Shown: positions 12,393-24,155 of the stretch, piece after piece | Numbering within the stretch: the stretch's first letter is position 1 | How the letters are laid out: each line of letters opens with the position of its first letter | DNA from: Inonotus obliquus | Taxonomy: Eukaryota > Basidiomycota > Agaricomycetes > Hymenochaetales > Hymenochaetaceae | Assembly (NCBI GenBank): GCA_032164295.1 | Contig: JAJHTX010000012.1 | Coordinates: 1,612,001-1,676,000 of the forward strand | Direction: 5' to 3' | Length of the DNA: 64,000 nt | Notes under the pieces: model-generated | What the model saw: the letters and a program-made list of their open reading frames with translations, nothing else | Told to the model about the DNA's origin: nothing | Database searches by the model: none | Program-made: the position numbers and the translations under genes

Positions 12393-13140
12393 CTAACGTG
12401 AAAGGCATGTGAAGGTCGGTTGTAGGTCCGACTGTATCAATGAGTTCATGTAACATGTCAACGAGCCAACATATCCTGTCTCCTTTATTGGGTCAGAGCT
12501 ACACGAAGGCATCAGAACTGTACTGTATATGAAAGGGAAAACCAACTTTACAAAGTTGTGCCATAGCACTCCCGTTGGGTCCTCTAAGACACGCACGATA
12601 ATGCCAACATCTGCTGTCTCATCTTCGATTGTGGGACAACTGTAACCCTCTTGTATAGTAGACAGCTTCCTCAACTTGCTGAAACGTGTAAAACTCCAAC
12701 CGTACTCCTCAGCAATGAAACGATGGTGGGCATCTAGGGATAGCATTGGTCATCAGTCTGATTTGGGTTGCGCCTCGACACGCAAAAAGCGATGACTATT
12801 CAGATGGTAGGGGAAGTGCAAGATGTACAAGAAACGGTGTAGATGGTGGGGTCGGTAGGATTCGAGATGGCAAGAGCGAACTGAGCGCGTCCCTGCCATC
12901 CCTCCGGTGCTCTCTTTGGATCGGCAAAGTACAGACACATGGATACGGAATCATTCGGTGGCACGTTTGAGTTGCCGAAGAGATATAAAAGTATTCGCCT
13001 AGTAAGACGTTCAGGTACCGGTAAAAGGTAAGGACATACCAACGATGTCCTCCACACTCAAGCTCCGGACTGATGATCTTCTTCTTTATTTCCTCCAATT
13101 TGTGGGCCTCCAATGGTAAACGGCGAAATCTTAAACTTCA
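12393..13140 (-). pseudogene. Captured fragment of a USP7/UBP15-type deubiquitinase
   Basis: Read on the minus strand in three frames, this segment gives the MATH domain and start of the catalytic domain of a ubiquitin C-terminal hydrolase 7/15. From 5' to 3': ISPELECGGHRWYVL, then NVPPNDSVSMCLYFADPKRA and PEGWQGRAQFALAISNPTDP, then AHHRFIAEEYGWSFTRFSKL and VRVLEDPTGVLWHNF, then ETGYVG followed by TCYMNSLIQS. The last is the catalytic Cys box, with six or so residues deleted between GYVG and TCYMN. Frame changes, stops and this deletion make it non-functional. The family removes ubiquitin in the nucleus and cytosol; here it is only a passenger of the transposon. No catalytic His box was seen. 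Confidence 0.8.
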
Positions 13141-13319
13141 TGCCCTAGATCTGGCATGTTCTTCGCTGTAAACACCGTATCTATAATTCAGAATGAACGA
13201 GTAAGTTTATCTGCACATATAGGCTCGTCTCCATTGTAGCAACTAGAACAGCAGCTCAATATCTCTCATGGACACAGGTTCATCTTTGCCCTTACTGACT
13301 GCATACAAGCTTCAACTGC

Positions 13320-13490
13320 GCACCCGCTCATCGCCCGCCCGTTGCCCTCTCATCACCTGCCTATCGCCCGCCTATCGCCTGCCTGTTGCCCGCCCATCAC
13401 CCGCCCATTGCCCTCTCATTGCCCTCTTGTTGCCCTCTCATTGCCCTCTTATTGCCCGCCTATTGCCCGCCCGTCGCCCGTTCATCACCC
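13320..13490. repeat. Subterminal pyrimidine-rich array (right)
   Basis: Degenerate repeats around TTGCCCTCTCATTGCCCTCT and CGCCCGCC form the inverted counterpart of the left array. Open frames here are repeat translations, not genes. Confidence 0.65.
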
Positions 13491-13811
13491 GCTTAATATC
13501 TACCCGACCAATATTTATAATATCCAGTCTAATGATACCCTTATTGATTCTTAAAATATCACCCAAGTAGATATCTTGATTGATATTTAAAATATACGCC
13601 AAGTCGATATCTTAAATATCGATAAAGATATCAGTAAGAGGATTTTTTAAATATCTCGCAGATGGGGATATCCTTATTTATATTTAAAATATCGACACGT
13701 GAAATATATTATAAGTATCGGCGCAGCCGGGATGCTTATCGATATTTAAAATATCGGCAAAAAAATAATTTAAAATAGCGCCCCCTCCGATATTCTATTT
13801 TGCCCGCCGTG

Positions 13812-14542
13812 TACTATTGCACTGGACAGTGGACACGTGGCGTTATTTACTACTATTTGCTCAGAGAATTTCCCACGGTTCTCGCCATTTTTCAAAGTTG
13901 AACTGAACTGATTCAAAACTGTTCGTTCAAGTTGATCGTACAACGTCCCGAACTGAATCTTGGCTTAAACTCTTGCCCTAAGTGAACATTAATCAATGTG
14001 CAAATGCCCGTCTTGGTCGCTTCGGAGGAAGGAAGCTCCGGATTTCTGTAACCAGCAGCAGAGCAAAGAGGCCGGACTCTTCGGGCAGTACTCAACTCAA
14101 ATGACCTTTCCGGCTCTCCGTTTTTCAAGGCAAGAAGAAAAAGATTAAACTCTCTGGCAGCGTGGCCAGGACACAACACCCCAATCGGCTATTTTCTACA
14201 GTACTTGATTCATCCACATGACCCTGGTGCTACTTTGGAACAAGTGGAGATCTAACGTAGCGCCTTATTCGAGCCCTCAGCTTCCGCCAAATCAGTTGTT
14301 CCAAATCCAAATCATAGATACTCCCGCTGACTTCCGAATACAGTCCAGACGAAGGAACGCTGCTGGCAAAATCCGACCTCCGATTTCTATGTCTTCCGGA
14401 GGCGTGTGTGTGTAAGCCTTGCTTTTCTTTCGGGATTTCAATCGCGTATAAACTCCACAGGAAAGGAATCCCAGGTACTCAACTCTTCTTCGTCACGCTT
14501 ACGCCCACTTGACTCTCCGCAGAATCAGTAAAGCCCGTAGAC
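13812..14542. other. Upstream region of transporter 3
   Basis: This is the 5' region of copy 3 after the transposon boundary. No gene was recognised, and it shows little similarity to the promoters of copies 1, 2 and 4. Confidence 0.5.
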
Positions 14543-17011
14543 ATGGAAGAGTCGAACGCGGAGGCGGTTGGGGTAGTTGTGTCTCCTCCATATTCTGAAC
14601 AGGACGGCTCGACGAAGTCAGGTGTTGAGATCGATGAGAGGCGTCTGCTTCTCAAAATTGACTTAACATTGATCCCATGGCTTTCTTTTCTGTATACTCT
14701 TTGCTTCCTTGATCGCGTGGGTATTGGAAATGCAAGAGTGAGTTGTGTTTCTTTCGGTTGTGGGCGAAAGACATTGTCTAACGCAAAGGTTAGCTGTACG
14801 GGATGGAGGAAGAGCTGAATATGTCGGATGATCAGTATCTCATTGCTCTCACAATTCTATTCATTCCATACGCCTTACTGGAGGTAAGTGAAACTTTTTC
14901 AGCTCTTCTGTCAGAAGATGACCGAGACGTCATTTATCTAGGTACCATCCAATCTCTGTCTTAAGCGATTTAGGCCATCCGTTTGGCTATCGTCACTTAT
15001 TACCTTGTGGGGTATAACAGCAGTACGCTTCACTTATCCACCTTTCTTCCTCTCTGCTAACCTAATGAGTAATAGACGTGTTTCGGTCTCGCACAGAACT
15101 ACAGTACCGTGCTTGGTAAGCGTTGATGTTATATCGCTAGTAAACAGCTGCCTTAGTAGCTTTCCGCAGCACTTCGGTTTATGCTTGGTGTTTTCGAGGC
15201 CGGTTTCCCGCCCGGGGTGACATATCTCTTATCATCGTAAGCCATCGCACGTGCGATTTTTAACTTGCGCTCATAGTACATGATTGATCCCTACAGCTGG
15301 TACAGACGCAATGAGATTGGACTCCGGCTTGCCTTTTATATGTCTGGAATGACAGTCGCAGGAGCGTTTGGTGGACTTTTGGCTGTAAGTCTGACAGACT
15401 CTGACCCACTATGTCGACGTTTTCACACATGCCTACTTACGAATCAACAGGCAGCGATTTCCAACATGGACGGTGTCGGCGGTAAATCTGCTTGGTATGA
15501 ATTCTAACTTCGAGCTATCTCAACTCATACAGTTTTTACTGACTACATATCACGTACCGTAGGTCATGGATCTTCATCATCGAAGGCCTTCTCACAGTCG
15601 TCGCCGGCATACTCTCTTTCTGGATCATTCAAGACTTCCCTGCCACTGCGCGTATTCTTACCCTCCGCGAGCGCGAGTTTATCGTTCACCGCTTGAAGAC
15701 GGACGATCAGCTCTCTGCGCGCGAGGAGAAGCTGAAGTGGAAGTATGTAAAGAGTAGTTTCTTGGACGATAAGACCTGGTTGAGTTGCATGACTTTGATA
15801 GGTTTGTTGATTCTGGCTTCTTGAGCGAAGCAAGGAATCTGACGCAAGATTTTACAGGATATTCTGCCCCGTCGTATGCTTTTTCGTTCTTCCTTCCGAG
15901 TATTATCAACCAATTAGGTGAGTCTGTGCGACCACCGCGAGGAATCCTTGCTCATATAACTGACTAGCTTACGCTCTCAGGATACACGGCGACACGCTCG
16001 AATTTACTCACCGTTCCCGTATATGTTGTTGCAAGTATCATTGCATGCGTTGTAGGATACGCAGCGGATCGTCTGAAGCGACGTGCGTTCTTCAATACGT
16101 AAGTTCCCTCTCCAACAACGAAGAGCTTCCTGACTGATATGCTCACTTTTTGGTAGTGGTCTTTTTGCACTTAGTGAGTTTTCTTCCTGGCTTATGTTAA
16201 CCTCTACTGATTGTTTGTACGATTCTACGTGAAGCTATTACGGGTTACATCGTGCTCTTGTGCTCAAGGGAACCCGCTTTGTCATACACTGGTACTTATA
16301 TCGTAGCCCTGTGAGTACTCTTCCATCACCTCGTTGCGCGGATTCCATTCTAACATGGCGGAACAACGTAAAGCGGTATTTTTCCAGGGAACCGTGAGTA
16401 ATCGACTTTTTACTCTCACAATGCAGCACCCTCTTATTGGTGATTTCATCAGCAAACCAATTGTCAGTCTATTCGTACTCATTCTGCTGAAAGTTATTAA
16501 ATTGATGCTTCGTAACTGTTGTAGAGCCTGGTTGTCTAATAATGTGGAAGGAGGATACAAGCGTGCTGTTTCAATTGCTCTGTCACTTTCTTGGTGAGCT
16601 TCATACAGTTTCAAAAGGTACGCATATTCGCTAACAACTACATTCAATCTAGTGTCACCTTGATGGGAATTGTCAGTTCAAATACAGTATGTTACTCGCT
16701 TGTACTCCCCACTTGAATAAGACTTGGAAACTAATATAATCATTTAGTACCGACAGCATGACGCACCATGGTATTCCACAGGACACGCCATAACTCTCAG
16801 CTTCGTCATCCTGGGTCTACTTGGCTCAACATCAACGTATTTCCTTCTCCGCAGGGAGAACAAACTTCGCGACCGCGGCGAGCGTGACGAAGTCATCAAA
16901 ACCGATGGGAAAACTAATGGTGGAGACCCGAAGAATGGTGTTTATGACAGTGTTGAAGATGCGAAGAGGGATAAGGGTGATAGATGGAGTGGGTTTAGGT
17001 ATATTCTTTGA
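14543..17011 (+). CDS. MFS transporter, anion:cation symporter (Dal5/Tna1-like), copy 3
   Basis: The most divergent of the four transporters. The start at 14543 (MEESNAEAVG) aligns with MEKSSAE of the other copies. Signature blocks are FLDRVGIGNAR, YGMEEELNMSDDQYLIALT, YRRNEIGLRLAFYMSGMT, SWIFIIEGLLTVVAGILSFW, LPSIINQLG, GYTATRSNLLTVPVYVVAS and DRLKRRAFFNT. The C-terminal tail NGVYDSVEDAKRDKGDRWSG ends at 17011. Introns lie at the same places as in the paralogues, and I saw no clear lesion. Both the promoter and the 3' flank differ from the other copies, pointing to an older duplication. It is now separated from copy 2 by the transposon. Confidence 0.8.
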
Positions 17012-17653
17012 TCTTTTGGGTTTGGTGAAAGAGGCCTGGTGATGACTATATGTTATTTACTTTCTTTATGGTGTACGATTGGACTGATTAGTCATTTGGA
17101 AGTTCGATATGTGTACGTATAAATTGCACCCCATAGCCTTTGAATGTCGAGCCACGCTGTCAGTAATCACCGGTGACTAGCCGTTCCAGATACATACAGT
17201 CATTGTAGATCTGCAGAGGTTGAAGGCGGAGTCCGACTCTACGCACTTTGAATCAGAAGGTTAGGAAAAAGAAAGGACGCACCTAATGGGGATGGGGATG
17301 CGGAGGTGAACGGGAAGAGGAAGAGGAAAGCGGAAGATGAAGGCTTGAGAAGGACCTGAACTTGTAATGATCATCCGTCCAGGACTTATCAGATCACGTT
17401 GATGCGGTCTGTCAGGCGCGAGGCAATGCACCGGGGGAACAGGGATCAAAATCCCATGGGACGTTCTCGCGCGAGGTCCGCCTGATGGACGGGGTTTGAA
17501 TACAGGAATAATCCACGCACGTTGAAATTGTGCAGACAGACTCAATCAACGCATATGTTCAAGACCTTCGCGAACATTCCTCGTCAGAATTCTTGGATCG
17601 GAATTTGGGTGTAAGACCGTGTTTGTGTACTCCCGGCCAAAAAGATCAGTACA
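17012..17653. other. Convergent intergenic region between transporters 3 and 4
   Basis: The first ~340 bp hold nothing recognised. From about 17360 the sequence is the inverted copy of the transporter 1 3' flank (2880-3190). Relative to that flank, roughly 50-70 extra bases are present near 17415-17475, bounded by GCGAGG on both sides. Confidence 0.6.
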
Positions 17654-20097
17654 TCAAAGAATGTACCTATATCCACTCCATTCATCACCCTTGTCCCTCT
17701 TCGCCTCTTCAACACTTTCATATACACCATTCTTCGGATCTCCACCACTAGCCTTCCCGTCAATACTAATGACTTCATCACGCTCGCCGCGGTCACGACG
17801 TCTGTTCTCTCTGCGGAGAAGGAAGTACATAGTCGTTGAACCTATCAAACCTATGACGACGTAGCTGATGGTTACGGCGTGTCCTGTCGTGTACCAAGGT
17901 GCATCATGTTGGCGGTACTGCAAGGTACTTCAGTATCAAATTCTGGTGAGGAAATAGTGAGAGGTGTCGCCAACCGTGTTGGGGCTGATTACTCCTATCA
18001 GAGCTGCACTGGGTTGAGCATTGCTGTCAGCACACTTAGTACATTCTTTTTCATTGTAAGGTATTTACCAGGTAATCATCAATGCTATTGAAACGCTACG
18101 TTTGTAGGAACCTTCCACGTTGTTAGATAACCATGCACTAAAAAGGAGTAGTTAATACGTTTCCAAAGCAAAGGCGTGAGCGAGCTAACAATTGGTTCGC
18201 TAGAGTAAATCATTGCTTAGAGGCTACCTCGTGAGACTATAAATACGGTTACTCACGACTTCCCGGAAATATGCCACTTTGCATTTTTCCATCGTGTCAG
18301 AAAGGAGTGCAAGTATCCATGCAATGGAAGAGTGCTTACAGAGCTGCGAGGTACGTGGCAAAATATGACAATGCGGGCTGCCTTGAACATAATAGAATGA
18401 TGTAGCCAGCGAGAACTTCATGGATATTAAACAAGTGTAACTTTGAGCGGATCGAGTCACTAAGAAACTACTGCTGGAACTCACTCAATAAATGGAGAAC
18501 ACTACCAGAAAGTGACCCAATAAGTCGGAGAGCACTTCGTTGCTGAGAAGAACACTTACGTATTGAAGAATGCGCGCCTCTTCAGGCGATCCGCTACGTA
18601 TCCTATACTGCACTCTAAGACGCCTGCGACAACGTATACGGGAACAGTGAGGATGTTTGATCTCGTTGCCGTGTATCCTACACGTGGAAATGGATCGAAG
18701 TGAATGGGTCTCTCTGGTAATGCTAGCAAAGCTCACCTAGCTGGTTGATGATGCTTGGAAGGAACAATGCGAATGCATACAGCGGACCGCTAAATCCTAT
18801 TGGACAAAACCTGCATCAGGTTTCCAACTCGGCCACGCGAAAGTATGACAGACCAATCAAACTCATAGCACTCAACCAAGTCTTATAATCCAATATGCTC
18901 ATCTTTACGTTTCTCCACTTTAGCTCCTCCCCTCCCGCTGAGAACTGATCGTCCGTCTGCAGTCGACGAATCACGAACTCGCGCTCGTGGGGAGTGAGGC
19001 ACCGTGCATTGTCAGGGAAGTCTTGCACAACAAAGAAGGATATAAGTCCAGCAACGACGGTAATGAGTCCTTCGATTATAAAAATCCACGACCTGCAGTA
19101 GAGGATATATGGTCTGTCAGAATCGTACACGATTGAGATATCTCCGGTCAGAACACGAACCAGGCAGCTTTCCCGCCTACACCGTCCATCTTGGAGATCG
19201 CTGCCTGTTAGATTGTAAGTAGGCATGTGTAAAAAGTGTCAATATAGTTGGATAGAACACACAGCCAAAAAACCACCAAATGCTCCTGCAACCGTACCAG
19301 AAGTGGAATAAAGAGCAAACCGGAGACCGAGCTCGTCGCGTTTGTACCAGCTGTAGAGGAACGTCTGTTGTCAGCAACCTTGGGAGAATCACTCGTGTGG
19401 CCACTAACCAGGATAAATAGAATATCACTCCTGGCAAGAAACCAGCCTCGAAGATACCAAGTAGAATCCGAAGTGCTGAAATAGCTCTACTGAGATAGCC
19501 AATCCAATTGGTAAAAATGAAGAATAAGGCTCTTACCGACCATTCCGCCGAAGTTCTGCACTAGCCCCAGACAGGTCTATTCATTGTCAATTATCGCGGA
19601 AGTTAATATAGTCGACAAGATTCGTACCGTTGATATGCCCCACAGGGTAATAATTGTCGACAGCCAAATAGACGGCCTCAGCCGTTTCAGGCAGAGGTTG
19701 GACGGCATCTAGACATTCTTGGTCGTCTCGTCATGAAAGAGCTGGAGAAGTAATCACGTACCTCCAGCAGGGCGAACGGAATGAAGAACACCGACAGAGC
19801 GATGAGGTACTGGCTATCTGATATATTGAGGTCCTCCTCCATTCCGTACAGCTGACAATCGCGTCAGACAATGTCATTCGCCTCTTGATTAGGGGAGCTT
19901 CGACTCACTCGTGCGTTTCCTATACCCACGCGATCAAGGAAACAGAGAGCAGATAAAAGGGTGAGCCACGGGATCAAGATGAAGTCAATTCTGCGAATAA
20001 GACGCTTCTCGTCAACAGCCAACATCGTTAGGCCGGCCTGTTCAGAATCTGTGAGAGGTGCAACAACCTCGACCGACTCCGCACTCGACTTATCCAT
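17654..20097 (-). CDS. MFS transporter, anion:cation symporter (Dal5/Tna1-like), copy 4 (inverted)
   Basis: Close paralogue of copies 1 and 2 on the opposite strand. The first in-frame ATG is at 20097 (MDKSSAESVEV), because the upstream ATG of copy 1 is ATA here as in copy 2. Blocks include FLDRVGIGNAR, NISDSQYLIALSVFFIPFAL, SWIFIIEGLITVVAGLISFF, KMSILDYKTWLSAMSLIG and tail WSGYRYIL, with the same short introns. The 3' flank matches copy 1, while the 5' neighbour (divergent broken gene) matches copy 2. It forms one arm of a ~4.4-kb inverted duplication with 5.7-10.1 kb. No inactivating lesion was found, but not every splice junction was verified. Confidence 0.8.
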
Positions 20098-20187
20098 GTC
20101 TACGGGTTTTGGCGAACCTGCAATGTGCAAAGCAGGCGGCCGTATAGATAGTCTGAGCGGAGTTGCTGGAGTTCCTTTCCTCCCTTC

Positions 20188-20194
20188 TTTTATA
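20188..20194 (-). promoter_or_regulatory. TATA box of MFS transporter copy 4
   Basis: On the minus strand TATAAAAGAAGGGAGG sits about 90 bp before the ATG at 20097, in the same context as copies 1 and 2. Confidence 0.55.
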
Positions 20195-20886
20195 GATCAA
20201 GTTGAAAACATCTTTCGTATACTGATCAGAACCAATTAGAGTGCGGGAACATCGAGAAGTATTCATCCGTCCGACTGTATCTGCTACTCCACGGGAGGGC
20301 ATCTGTCATTTGAGCTTAGAACATTCGATTCGGCAGAAACTGAGCGGCCAGAGGATTGAACGGAACGCAACGTCTTTACTTCTTCCGAGCCAAGAAAGTA
20401 AAACCGAAAGTACCAGCACATGGAGAAGTCTGGATTATGTGAATAGTGAGCCAGGAAATGGGCCATGGGCGACCGTCAGACGACTGCATGGCCGCACTAC
20501 CTGAAGATTTAGGCTTCCTCTCTCGTTCGCAATACAGAGAACTGGACAGGTACGTCAAAACCGTGAGATTTCTTCCGCTGAAGTGACGGTCTGAGCTACT
20601 TATTCATAAGGATAGAGTATCTGCGGAGCAAAGGAAAAGATATGCAAGGCGTTGTGTGAGGAAATGAACGTGTTAGGTTAAAAGCCGTCTTCAAGTTCGG
20701 AGTCATGAAGATAAATAATATCACGTGTACGGAAGACGTTCGTCGAATCCCGCTGGCTAAGATTTTGCGCAGACCTCTCTCAATAGAAATCGATCCGAAT
20801 ACGCCTCGTCAAGACATAGACCCACTTACGGATACTCAACCGCCTCGATGCGCATACGAATCCGACGATGAGGACTAGCCAGCGTC

Positions 20887-21975
20887 GTGTCTGGTGCCGC
20901 CTCTGTCACACCTTGGTCCGAGTTCACTTCCCTACCACCAGTCAAAGACGGAAAGGATAGTGTAGGCGTAAGGGGTAGTCTGGCAATAGCCGGTGGAGAT
21001 ATAGGTATAGCACGGGCCCGCGGTGCAGAGCTAGGAGAACAGGTAGGGCAGGTGAACATTGATGAACGCGCGGTACGCTATGAGTATTCGTTATTCCCTC
21101 AACAGGACCAGGTCCCTAAATTGCTATCCGTATCCGACAAATCGGGCTGTATTTCGTCCAACACGGGCTGGTCTTAAAGACACTGTTTCGATTTCCGAGT
21201 CCTTTACATGGCTTCCTCTTTGGTCCATGAGTCCGTATGCAGCGGCTATACCAGAGCGTTGGAAACCTTCAAAGTGCGTATAGATTCCTTATACCCCAAT
21301 ATCGACGCACGTGTCCTTTCATATAATCTACTTGCTTCTTGACGTGCCTAGGTAGCTGACTTATGAATGAATACAGGGTTATCTTGCTAGACGCATATAG
21401 TTCAGCGACATATATTTCTCCAATTCCGATTCCGCATCACGAAGCTCCTCTCCGATATCTCAGCACAGTATTCTGTTCAGTTCCCACTTTGCGAACCGCA
21501 TAAATCATTTGCCAAACATTACTCTCAGGAACTCAAACCTCCGTCGTTTAACATTCAGTTGTCATTATTCGCGCCGCCTAATCTACTACAATCGACCACA
21601 GCCGCATTCCTGAACCTCCTCTCCCTCCCGGAGTCTTTTTACAGAGGACAAAAGACCCCGGGTGGTCTTGCGATACTTGTTCCTTCAAGTCGCGCACCGC
21701 TACCTAATCCTCGCGGTCTGCACCGTAACGAAGACGAAGACGAGTCAGAGGACCAACCAGGTGTTCAGCTGTCAGCCCTTTTTGGCCTTGACGATTCTGA
21801 GAATTGGGATGCTATTCTCCTTCGTGAGGCTCATCGTGCTATACTTCAAGCTGTCGGCATAAGTGGCCTGGCTGAAGAATGGGATGATCACAAGGTTGTT
21901 AAGGGACGTAGAACGAGCACGAGGTCTGCAGGAAGACGGAAATTGACTGAGGCAGAAGAAAGGATGTACATCTAG
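20887..21975 (+). pseudogene. Unidentified nuclear-looking gene, broken copy b
   Basis: Inverted duplicate of copy a. Readable blocks in order are SLAIAGGDIGIARARG, a frame change, VFRPTRAGLKDTVSIS and PLWSMSPYAAAIPERWKPS, a probable intron near 21275-21380, AKHYSQELKPPSFNIQ, and a clean C-terminal exon with YRGQKTPGGLAILVPS and GVQLSALFGLDDSENWDAIL. The basic tail ends at 21975. This copy lacks two stops seen in copy a but shares the early frame change. Either an unusual intron is missed or the lesion predates the duplication. Possible remnants of the 5' end extend back to about 20750. Function unknown; the high-scoring C-terminal 140 residues are the best search query. Confidence 0.5.
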
Positions 21976-22049
21976 TATCATGTAAAACTATTTTCAGGTG
22001 TGGAATGTTGCTCTCCTCGAACTTCCGCCCACTATGATTGCTGATAGTT

Positions 22050-22180
22050 ACCTATTCAAACCTTGGCTAAAGGATTAACGGCATCGGCGCGTGTACAGTA
22101 TATAAGATACTGGACGGGAACCCACGAAATATAGTGATTCTAATTGTTACCTCTCTTTTACTGTAACTAGCTCATTCAAA
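22050..22180 (+). promoter_or_regulatory. Orphan promoter of the FAD-linked oxidase
   Basis: These bases match, in inverted orientation, the sequence immediately upstream of oxidase copy a (5702-5830). They include a TATA-like CAGTATATAAGATACTGGAC and end at CTAGCTCATTCAAA, exactly where the oxidase ATG should begin. After 22180 the sequence is unrelated. This is a promoter without its gene. Confidence 0.75.
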
Positions 22181-23488
22181 ACCGCAAGAAGATCATTGTT
22201 TTTGCGTGTAGCTTAAAAGATAGACTACAGGAGGATCAATAAGCAGCGTCCATTCAGCTGCCTACATTCATAAGTTCACGGAGAAGAAACGCTAAACGTA
22301 CGAGGGATGCGTGGAATCATACGCGTCAATAAAGACAAGCAAGCAATGCCACGTGTATATCATATTACTATCACTCACTCCTGAATCCTTAATCTAATCA
22401 TACAACTCATCTCGCTCGGACCTCATTGGTATCGGGAGACTTATGGATGGAATACGACTCTATGCATATAATAACAATGTGCCAAAGCATCGAAACTTCA
22501 CTGTCATATTGCTCATCGTAGCTATCAGATTTTGGGTATTTACAATACACATCGAAATTCGAGAATTTTGGTCAAGGCAGCTTATATCAGCTTCAAACGG
22601 TAATGGGAAAGAAAAGACATCTTTTGCGCGAGCAGTACAGAAGTTAGAGACCACGGAAGCGGACTCCGGGAGCAAGCAGCATCATTTGTATGATTGTATT
22701 CAGAAGTCCGCGCGGGGAGAATATGCCGGCCTGGAGCAGTTACAGTAGTTTGGCGGAAACTGACAGGGTTTGGATAACACATATATTGCAACGTTCGTTC
22801 TACCTCCAAGCAGTCCAACTGGAACTGAAAGCACTTATACAACGGAAGTCCTTGCGCGAGCAATCGACGAGGGATGAGTGATTGGGGGAAGGCCTCCGAG
22901 TGAAATCGCAAGATCGTGGAGTCGCACTATCAGAAGATTCCAGTCTCTTTCTTTCCCGCTCGAGGAACGGAGAGGTGGATAAGCGCGTCAGAACCTTGTG
23001 CCACCTCCACTAAACGGACCGCGTAAGGTATTCAATCATGATACCCACAGTTGTGCAAGACGGCTTATTCAGGACATTATTCGGAGAGAAAGATATTGCG
23101 TTGAAGGAACACGTTTAGCTAGGGAGACCGGTCTCGGGTTCGTTTTTTTTTGCAGGTATCGCATATTCTTACAAAAGCCATGTATTATTTTGGGCACTGG
23201 TTGACTTCCTTCCGGTGAAACTTTGTTTCTCACCCGGCAAAGGCAACAAGCCCAGAAAAGTTCCTATCCGGAATCAGTGTTAGCAGTATCTATGATGATG
23301 TGCGGAGTAAAAGGAAAGGGAATCCAATTCTGGAAGATGTCCAAAATCGGAGAAGTGATCGACGATGGACTTTTACTGCTTACGTGTTGTGTGACTCCTG
23401 TGACGTCCTTCCTTCTTCCTCACCACTCCACGCACAGTGACGACTTCAACACTACTTACCCGCAAAAAACGGTCGCAGCAGTGAGTCA
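22181..23488. other. Intergenic region between duplicated block and RPB9
   Basis: No convincing gene here. Short open frames show no recognisable domain and no splice continuity. The left edge is the rearrangement boundary. Confidence 0.5.
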
Positions 23489-24155
23489 ATGGTGAGTGCA
23501 CATACCACTCCTTTCTCTTCGATCAAGGGCTCACTATTGCGACGTGGACGTCATGGATGATGTGATTCTCCTAGTCGTCGTTACACTTTTGTTCAGAATG
23601 CAACAACATGTTATACCCGAAGGCAGACCAACAACGACGAGTCATGGTCTATGCTTGTCGGATATGTGACTATGACGAGATTGGGGATAATAAGTGTGTG
23701 TATAAGAATGATTTGTTGACTGTTACAAAGTACGTTCCTTCTGCTCTTTGACTGTGGTTTATCGTGGTTGCTGACGTTACCCTCTACCGCCGCGCCGAAT
23801 CGATATAGAGAACAGATGGGTGTGCTCGGGGATATTGCGTCTGACCCGACCCTAGCACATTCATCGGACCAGACCTGTCCTAACTGCGGTCATCACGAGT
23901 ACGTGTTAACGTTTCTCCGTGTGCCCTTGTCCTCTTATCGGCGCCAAACTTTTAAAACTTCAAACACGAAAACGCGTTTTGCTGATGAGGATGATTGCTA
24001 ATGATGGTTGTCATTTGTGCGGCTGTAGCTCCGTGTACTTTCAAGACCAGTCGAAACGCCGAGAAACGCGGATGATTCTGTTTTATGTTTGTACGAACTG
24101 CAACACATCGTTCACCGATCCGGCGTTACAGGTGGAGAGGAAGAGAGATGACTGA
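23489..24155 (+). CDS. RPB9: DNA-directed RNA polymerase II subunit RPB9
   Basis: Small zinc-ribbon subunit of RNA polymerase II, important for start-site choice and fidelity. Exons are 23489-23491, 23575-23729, 23809-23898 and 24029-24155, giving 124 residues, normal for the family. The N-terminal ribbon has FCSECNNMLYPKAD and ACRICDYDE. The C-terminal TFIIS-like ribbon has CPNCGHHD joined by splicing to SVYFQDQSKRRETR, then FYVCTNCNTSFTD. All four Cys pairs are present. The first exon would be only the ATG, because an in-frame stop lies just before the SSLHFCSEC exon. A longer unrecognised first exon is possible. This is a single-copy housekeeping gene and anchors the non-duplicated part of the window. 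Confidence 0.93.

Larger units (their letters stand above)
10466..13811. mobile_element. 3.35-kb long-TIR DNA transposon carrying a host gene fragment (Pack-MULE-like)
   Basis: The ends are inverted copies: CACGGCGGGCAAAATAGGAT on the left and its near-complement ATTCTATTTTGCCCGCCGTG on the right. Inverted similarity continues inward for about 530 bp through AT-rich GATATTTAAAATATC repeats, then a purine-rich array on the left matched by a pyrimidine-rich array on the right. It ends near 11193 and 13285 (left AGTTGAAGCCTGTATGTGGT against right GCATACAAGCTTCAACTG). Flanking bases are TACTATTACT and TACTATTGCA, a possible 10-bp target duplication matching at the first seven positions. Long TIRs, a 9-10-bp-type duplication and a captured gene fragment fit a non-autonomous Mutator-like element. 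A CMC/CACTA-type element with subterminal repeats is the alternative. No transposase was seen. Confidence 0.7.
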
